DNA of 64,000 nucleotides from positions 305,994 to 369,993 of the forward strand of contig NC_022084.1 of the NCBI RefSeq assembly GCF_000246985.2. The letters run 5' to 3'. The stretch comes from Thermococcus litoralis DSM 5473. Its GTDB lineage: Archaea > Methanobacteriota_B > Thermococci > Thermococcales > Thermococcaceae. Shown here in pieces: positions 35,586-46,184 of the stretch. Each line of letters begins with the position of its first letter. Position 1 is the first letter of the stretch. The translations under genes and the position numbers were made by a program. The notes beneath the pieces were generated by a model. The model ran no database searches and was not told the DNA's origin. It was given only the letters and a program-made list of their open reading frames with translations.

Positions 35586-38500
35586 ATGAAGGCCATATAC
35601 AGGGGCATGTGTCCTAACTGTGAGGACAGGATAGGTGATTTACGTTTATACAAGAAGCATCCTTGTGAGGTCTGCTTGGATGAGGAAATAAAAGCCGAAG
35701 TGTATTTTGATCTGATAAAAGGAATTAGGGATGCCCTAAAGCTCAGAGGAACTTTAAAACACTGGGAAGAGCTATATTCTCTTGAGAAAAAGCTGAATGA
35801 GGCTGAAGAACTTTTCAAGAAAGCTACCGGCTTCACGTTTTGGAGCGCCCAAAAAACTTGGGTTAAGCGTTTAGTGAGGGGAAAAAGTTTCTCTATAATC
35901 GCCCCTACTGGAATGGGAAAAAGCGTTTTTGGGGCTTTTATGTCGATTTACTATGCAAAAAAGGGTAAAAAATCATATATAATTTTGCCGACAACACCTC
36001 TGGTGATTCAAACAATCAAGAGAGTCCAGACATTTGCAGAAAAAGCCGGGGTAAGCGTTAACTTAGCTTACTACCACGGAAACATGAAGAAAAAAGAGAA
36101 GGAAGAAATGCTCCAAAAAATTCAGAATGGAGATTTTGACATCCTTATAACCTCCGCACAGTATTTAGCAAGGAATTTTGATCTCTTGAAGGATAAGAGG
36201 TTCGATTTTATATTTGTGGATGATGTTGATGCATTCCTCAAAGCCTCAAAGAACATAGACCGCTCCCTTATTCTCCTCGGTTTTACCGAAGAGATTATTC
36301 AGAAGGCTTGGGAGATTATAAAACTCAAAAAGCAGATGGCAAAATACCTCAACGGCAACAGTAAGGACAAAAATGAAAAGCTAAAAGAGCTGAACAAGCA
36401 GATAAATGCAGTTGAGAGGGAGATTAGAAAGTTTAAGCGAGAAAACAAAATTGGAGTTCTAATCGTAGCTTCCGCCACTGGAAGTGGTAGAGGAGATAGA
36501 ATAAAGCTTTACCGTGAGCTTTTGGATTTCGAGGTGGGAAGCGGCAGATCTGCGTTGAGAAACGTCGTGGACAGCTATATCTTCCCCGAAAAGCCAATAG
36601 AGGAGCACGTCAAAGAGCTGTTAAAAGCTTTAGGCTCGGGAGGACTCATATTCGTCCCAATTGACCAAGGAATAGTGTATGCAGAGAAACTAACGAATTA
36701 CCTGCAGGATTTAGGATTTAAGGTGGAGTTAGTTTCGGCAAGGAACAAAAAGGGGCTTGAAAGATTCGAGAAGGGAGAGGTTGACTACCTAATAGGGGTT
36801 GCTACATATTATGGCTCTATTGTTAGGGGATTAGACTTGCCCCATCTAATAAGATATGCCATATTTACTGGAGTTCCAAAGTTCCGGTTCAGCATAGACC
36901 TCGAACAGCCCACCATATATAGGGTTTTAGGACTGATGAGTGAGGTCATGGAATTCCTCGAAAATGAGGATAGGAGAAACGCCGAAAAGCTGTACGCTAG
37001 GCTAAGGAGGCTCATAAGGAATATCCCGCAGTTTGAAATCTTAAAAATAGAAGAAGCACTGGCAGAAGGGCTACCCCTAGAGGGGTTCTCGAATCACGTT
37101 CTTGAAGTTTTTAAGGAAGCCGTTGAGTTCCTTAGAAGCGTATTAAAGAAGCCCGAAGTCCTAAAAAGAATAGAAGAAGATCCTTTTGTTAGCCTCAAAA
37201 AAGAGGAAGGAAAATGGTACATAGAGATCCCTGACGTGAGGACGTATATACAGGCCACAGGAAGAACTTCGAGACTTTTTGCTGGAGGTATTACAAGGGG
37301 ACTCAGCGTTGTGATAGTGGACAATGAGAAGGTTTTCAATGGCTTGAAGAGGCAGATGCGCTGGCGCTTTGCGGAGTTTGATATGAAGCCCTTCAATGAG
37401 CTCAATTTGGAAGAGTTACTGAAAGAGATTGACGCTGATAGGGAGAAAGTCAGGCTCATCATGGAGGGTAAAATAGCAGAAAAGACAAAAGACCTTGTAA
37501 AATCTGCCCTTATGATAGTAGAATCACCAAACAAAGCCAGAACTATTGCGAGTTTCTTTGGACAGCCAAGCAAGAGGCGTATTGGTGATTTGGTAGCGTA
37601 TGAAGTAAGCATAGGAGAACTAATGCTCACCATATTGGCAAGCGGAGGACATATGTTCGATCTCGTTACAAACGAAGGTTACCATGGAGTTTTGATAAAG
37701 GAAAACGACGGAAAGCTCTACTTTATCCCGGTTTACGATACCTTAAAGCGCTGTAGAGAGTGCGGACATCAATTTGTGGACTGGGAAAAGAAAGGGGTAT
37801 GTCCTAGATGTGGTTCAAGAGACGTGAGGGATGCCCTCGAAAATGTGATTGCAATGAGGGAAATCGCTCAGGAAGTTGACGAAATACTGATTGGAACGGA
37901 TCCCGATGTTGAGGGTGAAAAGATTGCATGGGACATAAGAAACGTCCTCTCTCCGTATACTCCAACCATAAAGAGGATAGAGTTCCATGAGGTTACGAGG
38001 CCCGCTATTCTAAAGGCCCTTAAAGAGGCAAGAGACGTAAACGAGGCAAGGGTAAATGCCCAGCTTGTGAGGAGAATAGAGGACAGGTGGATAGGATTTG
38101 AGCTCAGCCAGAAGCTCTGGGAGGTTTTTGAGAACACTTACCTTTCAGCTGGAAGAGTTCAAACCCCCGTTCTAGGCTGGGTCATAGAGAGATACAGAGA
38201 ATTCGTGGAAAGTGAAACCGATTTCATGAGGCTGACACTCGAAAACGACTTGGAAGTGACACTGGAGGGAGTTAAGGAAGAAGTTCAAGAAGTTATCGTG
38301 GAAGAAGTCCAGCTGGAAGAGAGAGACCTAAATCCCCTCCCACCGTATACCACCGATACAATGCTCCAGGATGCCTCAAGATTCCTAGGATTTTCAACCG
38401 ACTACACTATGAGACTTGCCCAAGACCTCTTCGAACTCGGTCTGGTAACTTACATAAGAACAGATTCCACCCATGTGAGCAACGTTGGTATTGAAGTTGC

Positions 38501-39230
38501 CAAGGAATACATCACCGAAGAGGTCGGTGAGGATTACTTTGCTCCGAGGAAGTGGGGTGAAGAGGGAGCACACGAGTGTATAAGACCTACAAGACCCATA
38601 GACACTGGAAGACTCATGCAGCTGCTGAGGGATGGAATAATAACCCTTGCAAGGGGTCTAACAAGAGACCACTTCAGACTCTACGATATGATATTCAAGC
38701 GCTTTATGACCTCTCAAATGAAAGCGGCAAAAATACTTTATGAAAAGGCAGTTATTGATGCAAAGGTAGCAAAAGCGGAAATAGAGGGTTACGTGGAGAT
38801 ACTCTTCGATGGATGGACAAGACTTAGGAATCCTCCACTAAGACAGCTTCCCAAACTTGAAAAAGGACAAAGGATTAAGGTTAAGGACATCAAGAAATGG
38901 AGGGCTCCAAAAGTACCCCTGTTTACTCAAGGAGACATAATTGCCCTAATGAAGGAGCGCAAAATCGGTAGGCCTTCTACGTATGCAAAGATAGTCAAAA
39001 CTCTCTTGGACAGGCACTACGTTATCGAAACGAAGGGAAGGAAGAAGTTAGTGCCAACGGAACTAGGCACGAAGGTTTACCACTACCTAATCACAAAATA
39101 CAAGGAGCTTGTGAGTGAGGAAAGAACCAGGCAGCTGGAAGAGCTCATGGATCTTGTGGAGGAAAACAAGATAGATTACCAAGAAGTGCTGAACGATATG
39201 TACGAGGAGATAAGAAAGTACATTGCCTAA
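35586..39230 (+). CDS. rgy: Reverse gyrase
   Basis: The protein has about 1214 residues from ATG 35586 (AAGGTGGT ribosome site, TTATAAAG TATA box 40 bases upstream). An N-terminal zinc finger (CPNC...CEVC) is followed by a helicase-like module with APTGMGKS near residue 106 and DDVD. A topoisomerase IA module follows, with its own CRECG/CPRCG finger near 722, DPDVEGE metal ligands, and the active Tyr near 956 in TYIRTDS. It introduces positive supercoils and is the hallmark of hyperthermophiles. No intein. Confidence 0.97.
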   Translation: MKAIYRGMCPNCEDRIGDLRLYKKHPCEVCLDEEIKAEVYFDLIKGIRDALKLRGTLKHWEELYSLEKKLNEAEELFKKATGFTFWSAQKTWVKRLVRGKSFSIIAPTGMGKSVFGAFMSIYYAKKGKKSYIILPTTPLVIQTIKRVQTFAEKAGVSVNLAYYHGNMKKKEKEEMLQKIQNGDFDILITSAQYLARNFDLLKDKRFDFIFVDDVDAFLKASKNIDRSLILLGFTEEIIQKAWEIIKLKKQMAKYLNGNSKDKNEKLKELNKQINAVEREIRKFKRENKIGVLIVASATGSGRGDRIKLYRELLDFEVGSGRSALRNVVDSYIFPEKPIEEHVKELLKALGSGGLIFVPIDQGIVYAEKLTNYLQDLGFKVELVSARNKKGLERFEKGEVDYLIGVATYYGSIVRGLDLPHLIRYAIFTGVPKFRFSIDLEQPTIYRVLGLMSEVMEFLENEDRRNAEKLYARLRRLIRNIPQFEILKIEEALAEGLPLEGFSNHVLEVFKEAVEFLRSVLKKPEVLKRIEEDPFVSLKKEEGKWYIEIPDVRTYIQATGRTSRLFAGGITRGLSVVIVDNEKVFNGLKRQMRWRFAEFDMKPFNELNLEELLKEIDADREKVRLIMEGKIAEKTKDLVKSALMIVESPNKARTIASFFGQPSKRRIGDLVAYEVSIGELMLTILASGGHMFDLVTNEGYHGVLIKENDGKLYFIPVYDTLKRCRECGHQFVDWEKKGVCPRCGSRDVRDALENVIAMREIAQEVDEILIGTDPDVEGEKIAWDIRNVLSPYTPTIKRIEFHEVTRPAILKALKEARDVNEARVNAQLVRRIEDRWIGFELSQKLWEVFENTYLSAGRVQTPVLGWVIERYREFVESETDFMRLTLENDLEVTLEGVKEEVQEVIVEEVQLEERDLNPLPPYTTDTMLQDASRFLGFSTDYTMRLAQDLFELGLVTYIRTDSTHVSNVGIEVAKEYITEEVGEDYFAPRKWGEEGAHECIRPTRPIDTGRLMQLLRDGIITLARGLTRDHFRLYDMIFKRFMTSQMKAAKILYEKAVIDAKVAKAEIEGYVEILFDGWTRLRNPPLRQLPKLEKGQRIKVKDIKKWRAPKVPLFTQGDIIALMKERKIGRPSTYAKIVKTLLDRHYVIETKGRKKLVPTELGTKVYHYLITKYKELVSEERTRQLEELMDLVEENKIDYQEVLNDMYEEIRKYIA

Positions 39231-39269
39231 TCTCTCTTTTTTCTATTAATGAAAAAGAAGAGAAGGAAA

Positions 39270-40658
39270 TCACTCTTTCTTATGCTTCATTTTCCAGTTG
39301 TGCCATCTGTATAAAGCCGCAAGTGACCTAATAGCCCTTTCGGGCTCTGGATACGCTGGGATGCCGTTCTCGTTGAGCATGTCAATTGCTTCTTTAGCCT
39401 CAACGCCACCAACTATGGCAACCACTATTGGCTTCTTCCTTCCGCTTGCCTCATATTCCTTGATGACTATCTTTGCGAGGTCTCTTGGATCAAGAACAGC
39501 TGTCTGGCAGTAGAGGACTGCTATGGCGTGCATCTCTGGATGGGCTAATGCGTCTCTAACTGCACCTTCGTAAGCCTCAGCTCCGGCCATACCCGTTAAG
39601 TCCACTGGATTCTTATAGCTTCCAAAGGGTGGCATGTGGTTTGCAAAGATCTTAAGCTCCTCAAGGTTGTCATAGAGCTTCAATCCTTCTTCCTCAGCAG
39701 CGTCAGTGGCCATAACGCCTATTCCACCACCGTTTGTGAGGATTACAACGTTATCTCCCTCGGGCTCTGGGAGGTTTGAAAGGGTTCTTGCCCAGTCGAA
39801 AGCCTCGCCAATTGTTAATGCTCTTAAAACACCGCTCTGCTTGAATGCGGCTGTATAAATGCTATCTGCACCAGCAAGTGAACCCGTATGAGATGCAGCA
39901 GCCTTGGCTCCCCTCTCGCTCCTTCCAGCTTTGATAACTATGATCGGCTTCTTCATTGAAACCCTCTTCGCAACTTCCATGAATCTTCTTCCGTCCTTCA
40001 CACCTTCCATGTAGATTAAGATTGCCCCCGTGTTTTCGTCGGTCTCAAAGTATTCGAGCATGTCTGCATCGTCAAGATCGCTCTTGTTTCCAATGCTAAC
40101 AACAGCCGAAAGACCGACCTTCTCAAGTATTGTCCATCCCATAAGGGCTATTCCGAGGGCACCGCTTTGAGAGACAAGTGCAAGCTTTCCGGGCATTACA
40201 TCTGTCGGACCAAAGGTTGCATTAAGCTTGGCTGGGGTGTAAACAACACCGAAGATGTTTGGACCGAGTATCCTCATTCCGTACTTGTGGGCTGTCTCAA
40301 CTAATTGCTGCTCAACTTTCTTTCCTTCCTCGCCAAGTTCTCCAAAACCCGAGCTGATAATCGGAAGTACTTTTACTCCCTTCTTTCCACATTCCTCTAC
40401 AACCTGTGGGACAAACTTAGCTGGAACAACTATAACTGCCATGTCTACTTCATCCGGGACATCGAGGATGCTCTTGTATACTGGGAACTTTTTTCCGCTG
40501 ATCTCTATCTCCCCACCCTTAACGTTAACTGCGTAGATTTTGCCCTCGTAGCCGTAATCGACAAGGTTCTTCATGATAGCGTATCCTATCTTCCCAGGCT
40601 TACCAGAAGCGCCTATAACGGCAACGCTCTTTGGTTTGAAAAGTGCTTCTATGCTCAT
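39270..40658 (-). CDS. acdA: ADP-forming acetyl-CoA synthetase, alpha subunit
   Basis: The protein has about 462 residues. ATG 40658 follows GAGGTGAAGG. A CoA-binding Rossmann domain (VAVIGASGKPGKIGYAI) is followed by succinyl-CoA-synthetase-like domains, with the phospho-His at about residue 257 in ASHTGSLAG. It converts acetyl-CoA, ADP and Pi to acetate, CoA and ATP, the main substrate-level ATP step of peptide and sugar fermentation in Thermococcales. The beta subunit is not in the window. AAAAGTTATAACT upstream is the likely TATA box. Confidence 0.93.
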   Translation of the reverse strand: MSIEALFKPKSVAVIGASGKPGKIGYAIMKNLVDYGYEGKIYAVNVKGGEIEISGKKFPVYKSILDVPDEVDMAVIVVPAKFVPQVVEECGKKGVKVLPIISSGFGELGEEGKKVEQQLVETAHKYGMRILGPNIFGVVYTPAKLNATFGPTDVMPGKLALVSQSGALGIALMGWTILEKVGLSAVVSIGNKSDLDDADMLEYFETDENTGAILIYMEGVKDGRRFMEVAKRVSMKKPIIVIKAGRSERGAKAAASHTGSLAGADSIYTAAFKQSGVLRALTIGEAFDWARTLSNLPEPEGDNVVILTNGGGIGVMATDAAEEEGLKLYDNLEELKIFANHMPPFGSYKNPVDLTGMAGAEAYEGAVRDALAHPEMHAIAVLYCQTAVLDPRDLAKIVIKEYEASGRKKPIVVAIVGGVEAKEAIDMLNENGIPAYPEPERAIRSLAALYRWHNWKMKHKKE

Positions 40659-40869
40659 TTCCTTCACCTCATGAACTTTACAAAGGTTAATGCGAAAGAG
40701 GAGTTATAACTTTTCTCTTATTCATTTGACGACTTGGATATCGGCGTTTGTTAAAGGAACCAATGGTTTTGAACGATAATTGAAGAATGATCATGCATCC
40801 TGCAGTTGTCGTATCTACCCAAAGATGCTAAAGGAGCAATGCTTTAAAGCCATGAAGAGAAAATAGAAA

Positions 40870-40927
40870 ATGGTGATGACCCTTCCCCTCCCTGAGAGGG
40901 TGATGAACACACCGGTAGGCTGATAAA
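40870..40927 (+). ncRNA. C/D box sRNA (2'-O-methylation guide)
   Basis: A complete box set is present in order: C box GTGATGA (40873-40879), D' CTGA (40892-40895), C' GTGATGA (40900-40906), D CTGA (40920-40923). Spacers of 12 and 13 bases act as guides. A TATA-like GCTTTAAAGC centred near 40846 sits about 25 bases before the C box, giving it its own start. The targets were not identified: the D guide would direct the C in CCTACCGG. The sRNA ends just before the psiE start codon. Confidence 0.8.
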
Positions 40928-40928
40928 G

Positions 40929-41348
40929 ATGACGAGGATGGAGGATGAAAAAACAGCCCAATATACCCAAATTCACAAACTTTTCAGGAAAGCCTTAGAG
41001 ATTTCCTTTGATACAGTTGTTATGGTGTTCCTGTTTTTCATACTCTACCTCACCCTATACTCCATCTACCTCAACTTTAAGCTAACTTACAAAACCAACG
41101 ACCCAAAACTTCTGATTGCGAACATACTGGTGACGATTATCCTAATAGAAACCTACAGAATCTTGATAATCTATTTAAGGCAGCACCGTGTGAGCATATC
41201 TCATATTCTTGAGGTTGGAATTGTTGCACTTGTCCAAAAGCTCATCGTTGCCTCGGATTTTAAGGAGCTCGATGCCTTAAAGCTCTTTGCTGTTGGTGGA
41301 TTGCTTTTTATACTTGGTCACCTATACATTAGGATAGGTGGTGAGTAA
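40929..41348 (+). CDS. PsiE-family membrane protein
   Basis: The 139-residue protein has about four membrane segments ([40 protein letters not shown], then two more). [25 protein letters not shown] matches the PsiE family (phosphate-starvation-inducible E, PF06146), whose function is unknown. ATG 40938 is an alternative start. Its stop shares one base with the FEN-1 start (TAATG), so the genes are co-translated. The C/D sRNA lies immediately upstream. Confidence 0.8.
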   Translation: MTRMEDEKTAQYTQIHKLFRKALEISFDTVVMVFLFFILYLTLYSIYLNFKLTYKTNDPKLLIANILVTIILIETYRILIIYLRQHRVSISHILEVGIVALVQKLIVASDFKELDALKLFAVGGLLFILGHLYIRIGGE

Positions 41349-42370
41349 TGGGAGTCCAGATTGGTGAGCTTTTACCAAGAAAAGAGCTTGAGCTTGAAAA
41401 TTTAAATGGGAGAAAAGTTGCGATAGATGCATTTAACGCTATTTACCAGTTTCTCTCAACAATAAGACAACGAGATGGGACTCCTTTAATGGATTCCAAG
41501 GGAAGAATAACGTCCCATCTTTCAGGGCTTTTTTACAGGACTATAAACCTAATGGAAGCGGGAATAAAGCCTGCGTATGTATTCGATGGGAAGCCTCCAG
41601 AGTTCAAGAAAAAAGAGCTTGAAAAAAGAGCTGAGGCTAGGGAGGAAGCGCAGGAAAAATGGGAGGAAGCCCTAGCAAGGGGAGACTTAGAAGAGGCGAA
41701 GAAATATGCACAGCGGGCGAGCAAAGTAAATGAGATGCTTATCGAGGATGCTAAGAAGCTTTTGGAGCTTATGGGCATCCCATGGGTGCAGGCTCCTAGC
41801 GAAGGTGAAGCGCAGGCAGCTTATATGGCATCTAAAGGGCACGTTTGGGCCTCGGCGAGCCAGGACTACGACTCGCTCCTCTTCGGAACACCAAGGCTAG
41901 TGAGAAACCTCACCATAACTGGAAAGAGAAAGCTTCCTGGGAAGGATATTTACGTAGAAGTTAAACCGGAGCTCATAGTTCTTGAAGAGGTGTTAAAGGA
42001 GCTTAAGATAACGAGGGAGAAGTTGGTAGAGCTTGCAATTCTCGTGGGAACGGACTACAATCCTGGAGGCATAAAAGGGATTGGACCAAAAAAGGCCCTT
42101 GAAATAGTCAAATACTCCAAAGATCCTCTGGCAAAGTACCAAAAAATGAGCGATGTTGATCTCTATGCAATAAAGGAGTTCTTCCTAAACCCGCCGACAA
42201 CAGACGAATACAAGCTCGAATGGAAAATGCCCGATGAAGAAGGAATACTGAAGTTTCTCTGTGATGAGCACGATTTCAGTGAAGAAAGAGTTAAAAACGG
42301 CTTAGAAAGGCTTAAAAAAGCGGTTAAGGCAGGAAGACAGTTTACGCTGGACAGCTGGTTTAAAAAGTGA
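41348..42370 (+). CDS. fen: Flap endonuclease FEN-1
   Basis: The 340-residue protein is the usual archaeal length. It starts [10 protein letters not shown], with catalytic acidic clusters in [44 protein letters not shown] and VGTDYN, an H2TH block ([13 protein letters not shown]), and a C-terminal PCNA-binding box ([11 protein letters not shown]). It removes 5' flaps during Okazaki fragment maturation and repair. It is coupled to the psiE gene by a one-base overlap. Confidence 0.96.
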   Translation: MGVQIGELLPRKELELENLNGRKVAIDAFNAIYQFLSTIRQRDGTPLMDSKGRITSHLSGLFYRTINLMEAGIKPAYVFDGKPPEFKKKELEKRAEAREEAQEKWEEALARGDLEEAKKYAQRASKVNEMLIEDAKKLLELMGIPWVQAPSEGEAQAAYMASKGHVWASASQDYDSLLFGTPRLVRNLTITGKRKLPGKDIYVEVKPELIVLEEVLKELKITREKLVELAILVGTDYNPGGIKGIGPKKALEIVKYSKDPLAKYQKMSDVDLYAIKEFFLNPPTTDEYKLEWKMPDEEGILKFLCDEHDFSEERVKNGLERLKKAVKAGRQFTLDSWFKK

Positions 42371-42394
42371 AAAGCGGATTTCCAGAAAATATAC

Positions 42395-43294
42395 TCAAAG
42401 CGGGAGCTTTAGCCCTAGTTTTTCTACCATTTCTTTGTATCTGTTTCTTACTGTGACTTCTGTTACTCTTGCAACTTCGGCAACTTCCCTCTGAGTCCTC
42501 TTCTCACCCTCTAGAAGACCGGCAATGTACAAGGCTGCAGCAACAAGGCCAGCAGGGCTTTTACCACTCGTCAAGCCCATCCCGTAAGCTTTCTCAAGGA
42601 GCTCTATTGCCCTTCTCCTCGTCCTCTCGCTCAGGCCAAGCTCATCGGCAAACTTGTTCACATAATCCGTCGGCTTCACGAAGAGCTTCTTGGGAGTCAA
42701 GTTCAAATTCCTCGCAATGAACCTGAAGCTCCTGCCAATTTCTTTCTTGTCAACCTTGGCAATATCGGCAATCTCATCAAGAGTCCTTGGAATCTTCAAG
42801 AGCCTGCAGGCGGCGTAAACACAAGCCGCAATAACGCTCTCAATCGACTTTCCCCTGATAAGCCCCTTTCTAACAGCCTCTCTGTAAAGCCTCGCCGCTT
42901 CCTCCTCAACGTGCTTTGGAAGGTTTAACCTCGCACCAAGCCTGTCAAGCTCACTCAAGGCAAAAGCAAGGTTTCTCTCGGCGGCATCGCTAACTCTCAG
43001 CCTGCTCTGCCACTTCCTGAGACGATAAATTTTCTCCCTCATCAAGCCCTTAACATTCCTGTCATAACCAATATCCGTCGAAAGACCCTTATCGTGCAGC
43101 AGAATGCTCTCAGGCGCGCCAGTCCTAGAACGCTTCTCCCTCTGAGAAGCATCAAATGCCCTCCACTCGGGACCCATATCAATCATGTTTTCCTGAATTA
43201 CAAAACCGCAATTTGCACAGATTACTTCTCCCCTTTCGGGGTCATAAACAAACTTATCGGAACCGCAAACTGGGCAAACCCTATGCTTAGTCAC
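42395..43294 (-). CDS. tfb: Transcription initiation factor TFB
   Basis: The protein has about 299 residues from GTG 43294. An upstream ATG at 43333 lies inside the TATA box (GATTTATATATG), which predicts a transcript start near 43311. A short leader then holds GGGGGTGT before GTG. A zinc ribbon (Cys 7, 10, 26 and 29) is followed by the B-reader/linker and two cyclin repeats ending with the BRE-recognising helix (EVTVRNRYKEMVEKLG). It recruits RNA polymerase to TBP-bound promoters. Confidence 0.96.
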   Translation of the reverse strand: MTKHRVCPVCGSDKFVYDPERGEVICANCGFVIQENMIDMGPEWRAFDASQREKRSRTGAPESILLHDKGLSTDIGYDRNVKGLMREKIYRLRKWQSRLRVSDAAERNLAFALSELDRLGARLNLPKHVEEEAARLYREAVRKGLIRGKSIESVIAACVYAACRLLKIPRTLDEIADIAKVDKKEIGRSFRFIARNLNLTPKKLFVKPTDYVNKFADELGLSERTRRRAIELLEKAYGMGLTSGKSPAGLVAAALYIAGLLEGEKRTQREVAEVARVTEVTVRNRYKEMVEKLGLKLPL

Positions 43295-43342
43295 AATTAC
43301 ACCCCCACGGTCAGTAAACTTGTCAATCCCCATATATAAATC

Positions 43343-43612
43343 TTAAGTTTTTCCAAACTTTGATATTGAATTTGTTATCCAGTTTACATGCTCTTTTTTA
43401 AAGGTGATCTTCTCAAGCACTCTGACATCGTCTTCAAGGACGTTGACATACACCCAAAGGAAAACTGGATCTTTCTCACTTCCAACAACAAGGTTGCGGT
43501 AAAGAATGTCAAGAGTCCCATCACTACTCTTTCTTGCCGATAATGGCTTCCAGATATCCAAACTAACCTCGCCCTTTTCATTTAGTATCCTGATGACGTC
43601 TTTAATTTTCAC
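43343..43612 (-). CDS. Small conserved hypothetical downstream of PDCD5
   Basis: GTG 43612 is preferred: GGTGAC, which overlaps the PDCD5 stop, is correctly spaced, giving about 89 residues beginning VKIKDVIRILNEKGEV. Strands such as TLDILYRNLVVG and PVFLWVYVNVLEDDV suggest a small alpha/beta domain. No family or catalytic motif is recognised. It forms a two-gene unit with PDCD5. Confidence 0.7.
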   Translation of the reverse strand: MKIKDVIRILNEKGEVSLDIWKPLSARKSSDGTLDILYRNLVVGSEKDPVFLWVYVNVLEDDVRVLEKITFKKEHVNWITNSISKFGKT

Positions 43613-43619
43613 GTTTTTG

Positions 43620-43958
43620 TCACCATTTAATCCTAAATTCTCTTCTCGTTCTGGCATCTATTTGAGCTAAAATCTTTTTAAGTTTTTCATCCGTGATTCT
43701 CTCGGTTATCTGGCCGGCTTGGTATAACTGAACGAGAATTAACTCTACTTGTCTCGCAAGCTCAGGCCTCACAAGCTTAACCCTCGCGAGCCTTTCCCTC
43801 GCCTCAGGTGTGAGAATTTGCTTCATTATGGCATTTAGCTGAGCTTCTAATTCCATCTCCTGCCTTACCCTTTCTTCTTCCTCTTTCTGCTGCTCTGCAA
43901 GTCTCTTCTGAAGCTCCAAAAGTTTTTTCTTTCTAATCTCCTCTATGTCCTCAGCCAT
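43620..43958 (-). CDS. PDCD5-family DNA-binding protein
   Basis: The 112-residue protein has a charged helical N-terminus (EIRKKKLLELQKRLAEQQ) and the triple-helix core LTPEARERLARVKLVRPELARQVE, the PDCD5/TFAR19 signature. It ends in a basic tail (DARTRREFRIKW). Archaeal members bind DNA and are normally linked to the S19e ribosomal gene. Here S19e lies on the same strand 1.8 kb upstream, separated by one opposite-strand gene. Confidence 0.92.
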   Translation of the reverse strand: MAEDIEEIRKKKLLELQKRLAEQQKEEEERVRQEMELEAQLNAIMKQILTPEARERLARVKLVRPELARQVELILVQLYQAGQITERITDEKLKKILAQIDARTRREFRIKW

Positions 43959-44038
43959 TTTTCTCTCACCCCGCCGAGTGAATTTATGATATGGCAGTTA
44001 AAAAGTTATTGCAGAGATTGCAAAAAGTTTAAAGAACT

Positions 44039-44055
44039 AGTGTATACTATACACT
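44039..44055. promoter_or_regulatory. 17-bp perfect palindrome at the promoter of the secreted-protein gene
   Basis: AGTGTATA-C-TATACACT is a perfect palindrome directly followed by the GGAGG ribosome site of the gene at 44066. It is preceded by a TATA-like AAGTTTAAAG about 25 bases upstream, so it covers the expected transcription start. This is an ideal position for a repressor. Confidence 0.6.
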
Positions 44056-44065
44056 GGAGGTAGAA

Positions 44066-45718
44066 ATGAAAAACAAGATGATAGTAAGCCAGTGCATCAT
44101 GGCACTTCTATTTTTCACGGTATTGTTGCCCCCAATAAATGCCTCTTCAACGGCATGGTGTGAAAGTTGTTCTCAAGTTGTAATTGCAAATGAAGGTATC
44201 TTCGCTTACAACGGCAGTGATTTTATCGACTTAACATGGCACTTAAAAACTGGGATAACTGATCCCTCTGACCTTCGAGAATTTATCTCAAATGTTGAAG
44301 TTGTCACCCTTGGAAATCTGGTTCTAGTGTACTCCAACTATCACGACTCTATCTATATGGGAATTTACAATGGTAGTGTTCCAATTAAAATGAGCCCTGT
44401 TGTGGAGTGGTACTCTTGGGGCCCAAAAGATATAATAGTTTACAATGGCAGTATCTTCTTTGTCGCTGAGAGCGGTGGTGGTCCTCATTATGCAAGTGAT
44501 GTTGTGTTTCAGCTGGATCCACAAACACTTAAAGTTGAGAAAAAATGGGATCTCGCTTGGGATGCCAGAGAAGCAATAGCTCCAGATAACGCTGGCAATA
44601 CGCCCTATGCTTGGGTTAATCTTGGGTTAGATAAAAAAGGAATGCTGTGGGCAAAAGTGGACATGATATTTCCAAACACAACTCTTTACTATCTATACAA
44701 TGGAACTGATTTCATCATGACTAATAAAACTCCAAAAATCCATCCATATACGGCACCTTATGGAACGTTTAAAATTGAGATCAATCGTGGTTTAATGTAT
44801 CATCTTCCTACATTTTATTCTCTGTATGTTCCGACTCGCTATATCCTCGTAGAGAACAAAAGAAGGAAAGATGTTACAGACGAGATAAAAAGGCTCGCCA
44901 GAAGTGTTGAGCCATTATACCCGATTATGGGTTTCTGGGACGAGAGTAGAGGGGAGTGGATTGTTACTTACCTTCTCTATGGCCTTCCCTTGGCTTATAG
45001 GGTCAATAAAACTTGTGCTACACCTCTTGATATCGATTATTTGCCCCTCGCCAGTTATCTGGGAGATTATGTTGTTTTGGGCAATGGAACACTAAGATGG
45101 AAAAATTATACGGTGGAAATTCCAACAATAAGACAGTCTGGAGACACTTATTATCCCTGGCAGGAAGGATATGTTTCGTTGGAACTTTATCAAAAGAATG
45201 GACACCCTGTAATAGCACTTCCCTGGGAAGTACGACAAAATGAAAGTAGAAGATCAAAAAAGGGATATCTTGCTTACGAGGTCACCGAAAAAGGCTTCTT
45301 AATACTCAATACAACTGACGAAAGAAAACTGGGCAAAAACCTAATCCCACCAAGAGTGTTTATGGGCAAATGGAACAATATGACAGGAGTACTTATAGTT
45401 AGTATCTCAAATAAAACAGCTTTTCTTATAACAGAGAATGGAAAAATCCCAGTAAACTTCACCGTAGCAAAAAGAACCAGCCACGTTGTGGTTGGAAATG
45501 ATACCTTTTTATTTATGACGTATCATGAAGCGTATGTTCTACCGCCATGGACGGAGCCAATAGATGTAAACAAAATACTTGAACAATCTCGCAAATTGAA
45601 CTGGGAATGTCCAAAAGAAAAAGAAGATGAATGGATAAAAAAGGTTACTCCCTTTGCAGGAGTTGTCACAATTGCAGTTTTCATAACGCTATTAATATTT
45701 TTGGAGAAAAGGAAATGA
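44066..45718 (+). CDS. Secreted, membrane-anchored, N-glycosylation-rich protein
   Basis: The 550-residue protein has a signal peptide (residues about 1-26, ending INASS) and a C-terminal membrane helix (GVVTIAVFITLLIFLEKRK), so the body faces outward. More than a dozen N-x-S/T sequons are visible (NGSD, NTTL, NKTC, NFTV and others). Repeated strand patterns suggest a beta-propeller or similar all-beta body. The early Cys pair CESC may form a disulfide. No enzyme motif is recognised. It sits in reverse orientation between S19e and PDCD5, with its own palindromic operator. Confidence 0.75.
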   Translation: MKNKMIVSQCIMALLFFTVLLPPINASSTAWCESCSQVVIANEGIFAYNGSDFIDLTWHLKTGITDPSDLREFISNVEVVTLGNLVLVYSNYHDSIYMGIYNGSVPIKMSPVVEWYSWGPKDIIVYNGSIFFVAESGGGPHYASDVVFQLDPQTLKVEKKWDLAWDAREAIAPDNAGNTPYAWVNLGLDKKGMLWAKVDMIFPNTTLYYLYNGTDFIMTNKTPKIHPYTAPYGTFKIEINRGLMYHLPTFYSLYVPTRYILVENKRRKDVTDEIKRLARSVEPLYPIMGFWDESRGEWIVTYLLYGLPLAYRVNKTCATPLDIDYLPLASYLGDYVVLGNGTLRWKNYTVEIPTIRQSGDTYYPWQEGYVSLELYQKNGHPVIALPWEVRQNESRRSKKGYLAYEVTEKGFLILNTTDERKLGKNLIPPRVFMGKWNNMTGVLIVSISNKTAFLITENGKIPVNFTVAKRTSHVVVGNDTFLFMTYHEAYVLPPWTEPIDVNKILEQSRKLNWECPKEKEDEWIKKVTPFAGVVTIAVFITLLIFLEKRK

Positions 45719-45728
45719 GAGTTTACAT

Positions 45729-46181
45729 TCAGTACTTCTTAAGCTCTGGGATTACCTCTTCGAGCTCCTTCTTGAGCTCTGTAGCTGCTTTGTCAAGGAA
45801 GCTCCTTCCCTTTGGTGTAACTACCCTTCCCTCTCCAGGTACCTTTGTGACAAACCCTGCCGCTTCAAGCTGCTGAAGGGCTTTCCTAATTATGCTTCCG
45901 CTTCCCTTGTAGAAGTGCTCTGGAGCGTGTCCTCTGTTCTTCCTTCCACCGTACCAAGTCCTTAGCCTTTCAATACCAACTGGCCCGTCAATGTATATCT
46001 TTCTGAAGACTGAAGCCACTCTATAATACCACCAATCGTCTTGCTCTGGGAGTCTCTCCTTATGCCTGCCGGTTTTAACGAAGGGTGCCCACTCAGGTGG
46101 CTTTATTTCGGGAATCTCTTTCAATTTTTGAGCTACCCTCTCAACGAGTAAATCACCGGGAACGTCATAAACTGTTGCCAT
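45729..46181 (-). CDS. rps19e: Ribosomal protein S19e
   Basis: The 150-residue protein starts [17 protein letters not shown] and carries [20 protein letters not shown] and the [26 protein letters not shown]-type block of S19e (motif parts seen). It is a winged-helix-like small-subunit protein. It starts 3 bases after the YhbY stop, so the two genes are co-transcribed. Confidence 0.96.
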   Translation of the reverse strand: MATVYDVPGDLLVERVAQKLKEIPEIKPPEWAPFVKTGRHKERLPEQDDWWYYRVASVFRKIYIDGPVGIERLRTWYGGRKNRGHAPEHFYKGSGSIIRKALQQLEAAGFVTKVPGEGRVVTPKGRSFLDKAATELKKELEEVIPELKKY

Positions 46182-46184
46182 TCT

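Noticed and set aside
37094-37633. 179-codon frame opposite reverse gyrase
   Set aside because: It lies wholly inside the helicase-topoisomerase junction of reverse gyrase; a shadow frame.
43295-43333. Longer TFB from ATG 43333
   Set aside because: That ATG lies in the TATA box and upstream of the predicted transcription start; GTG 43294 has its own ribosome site.
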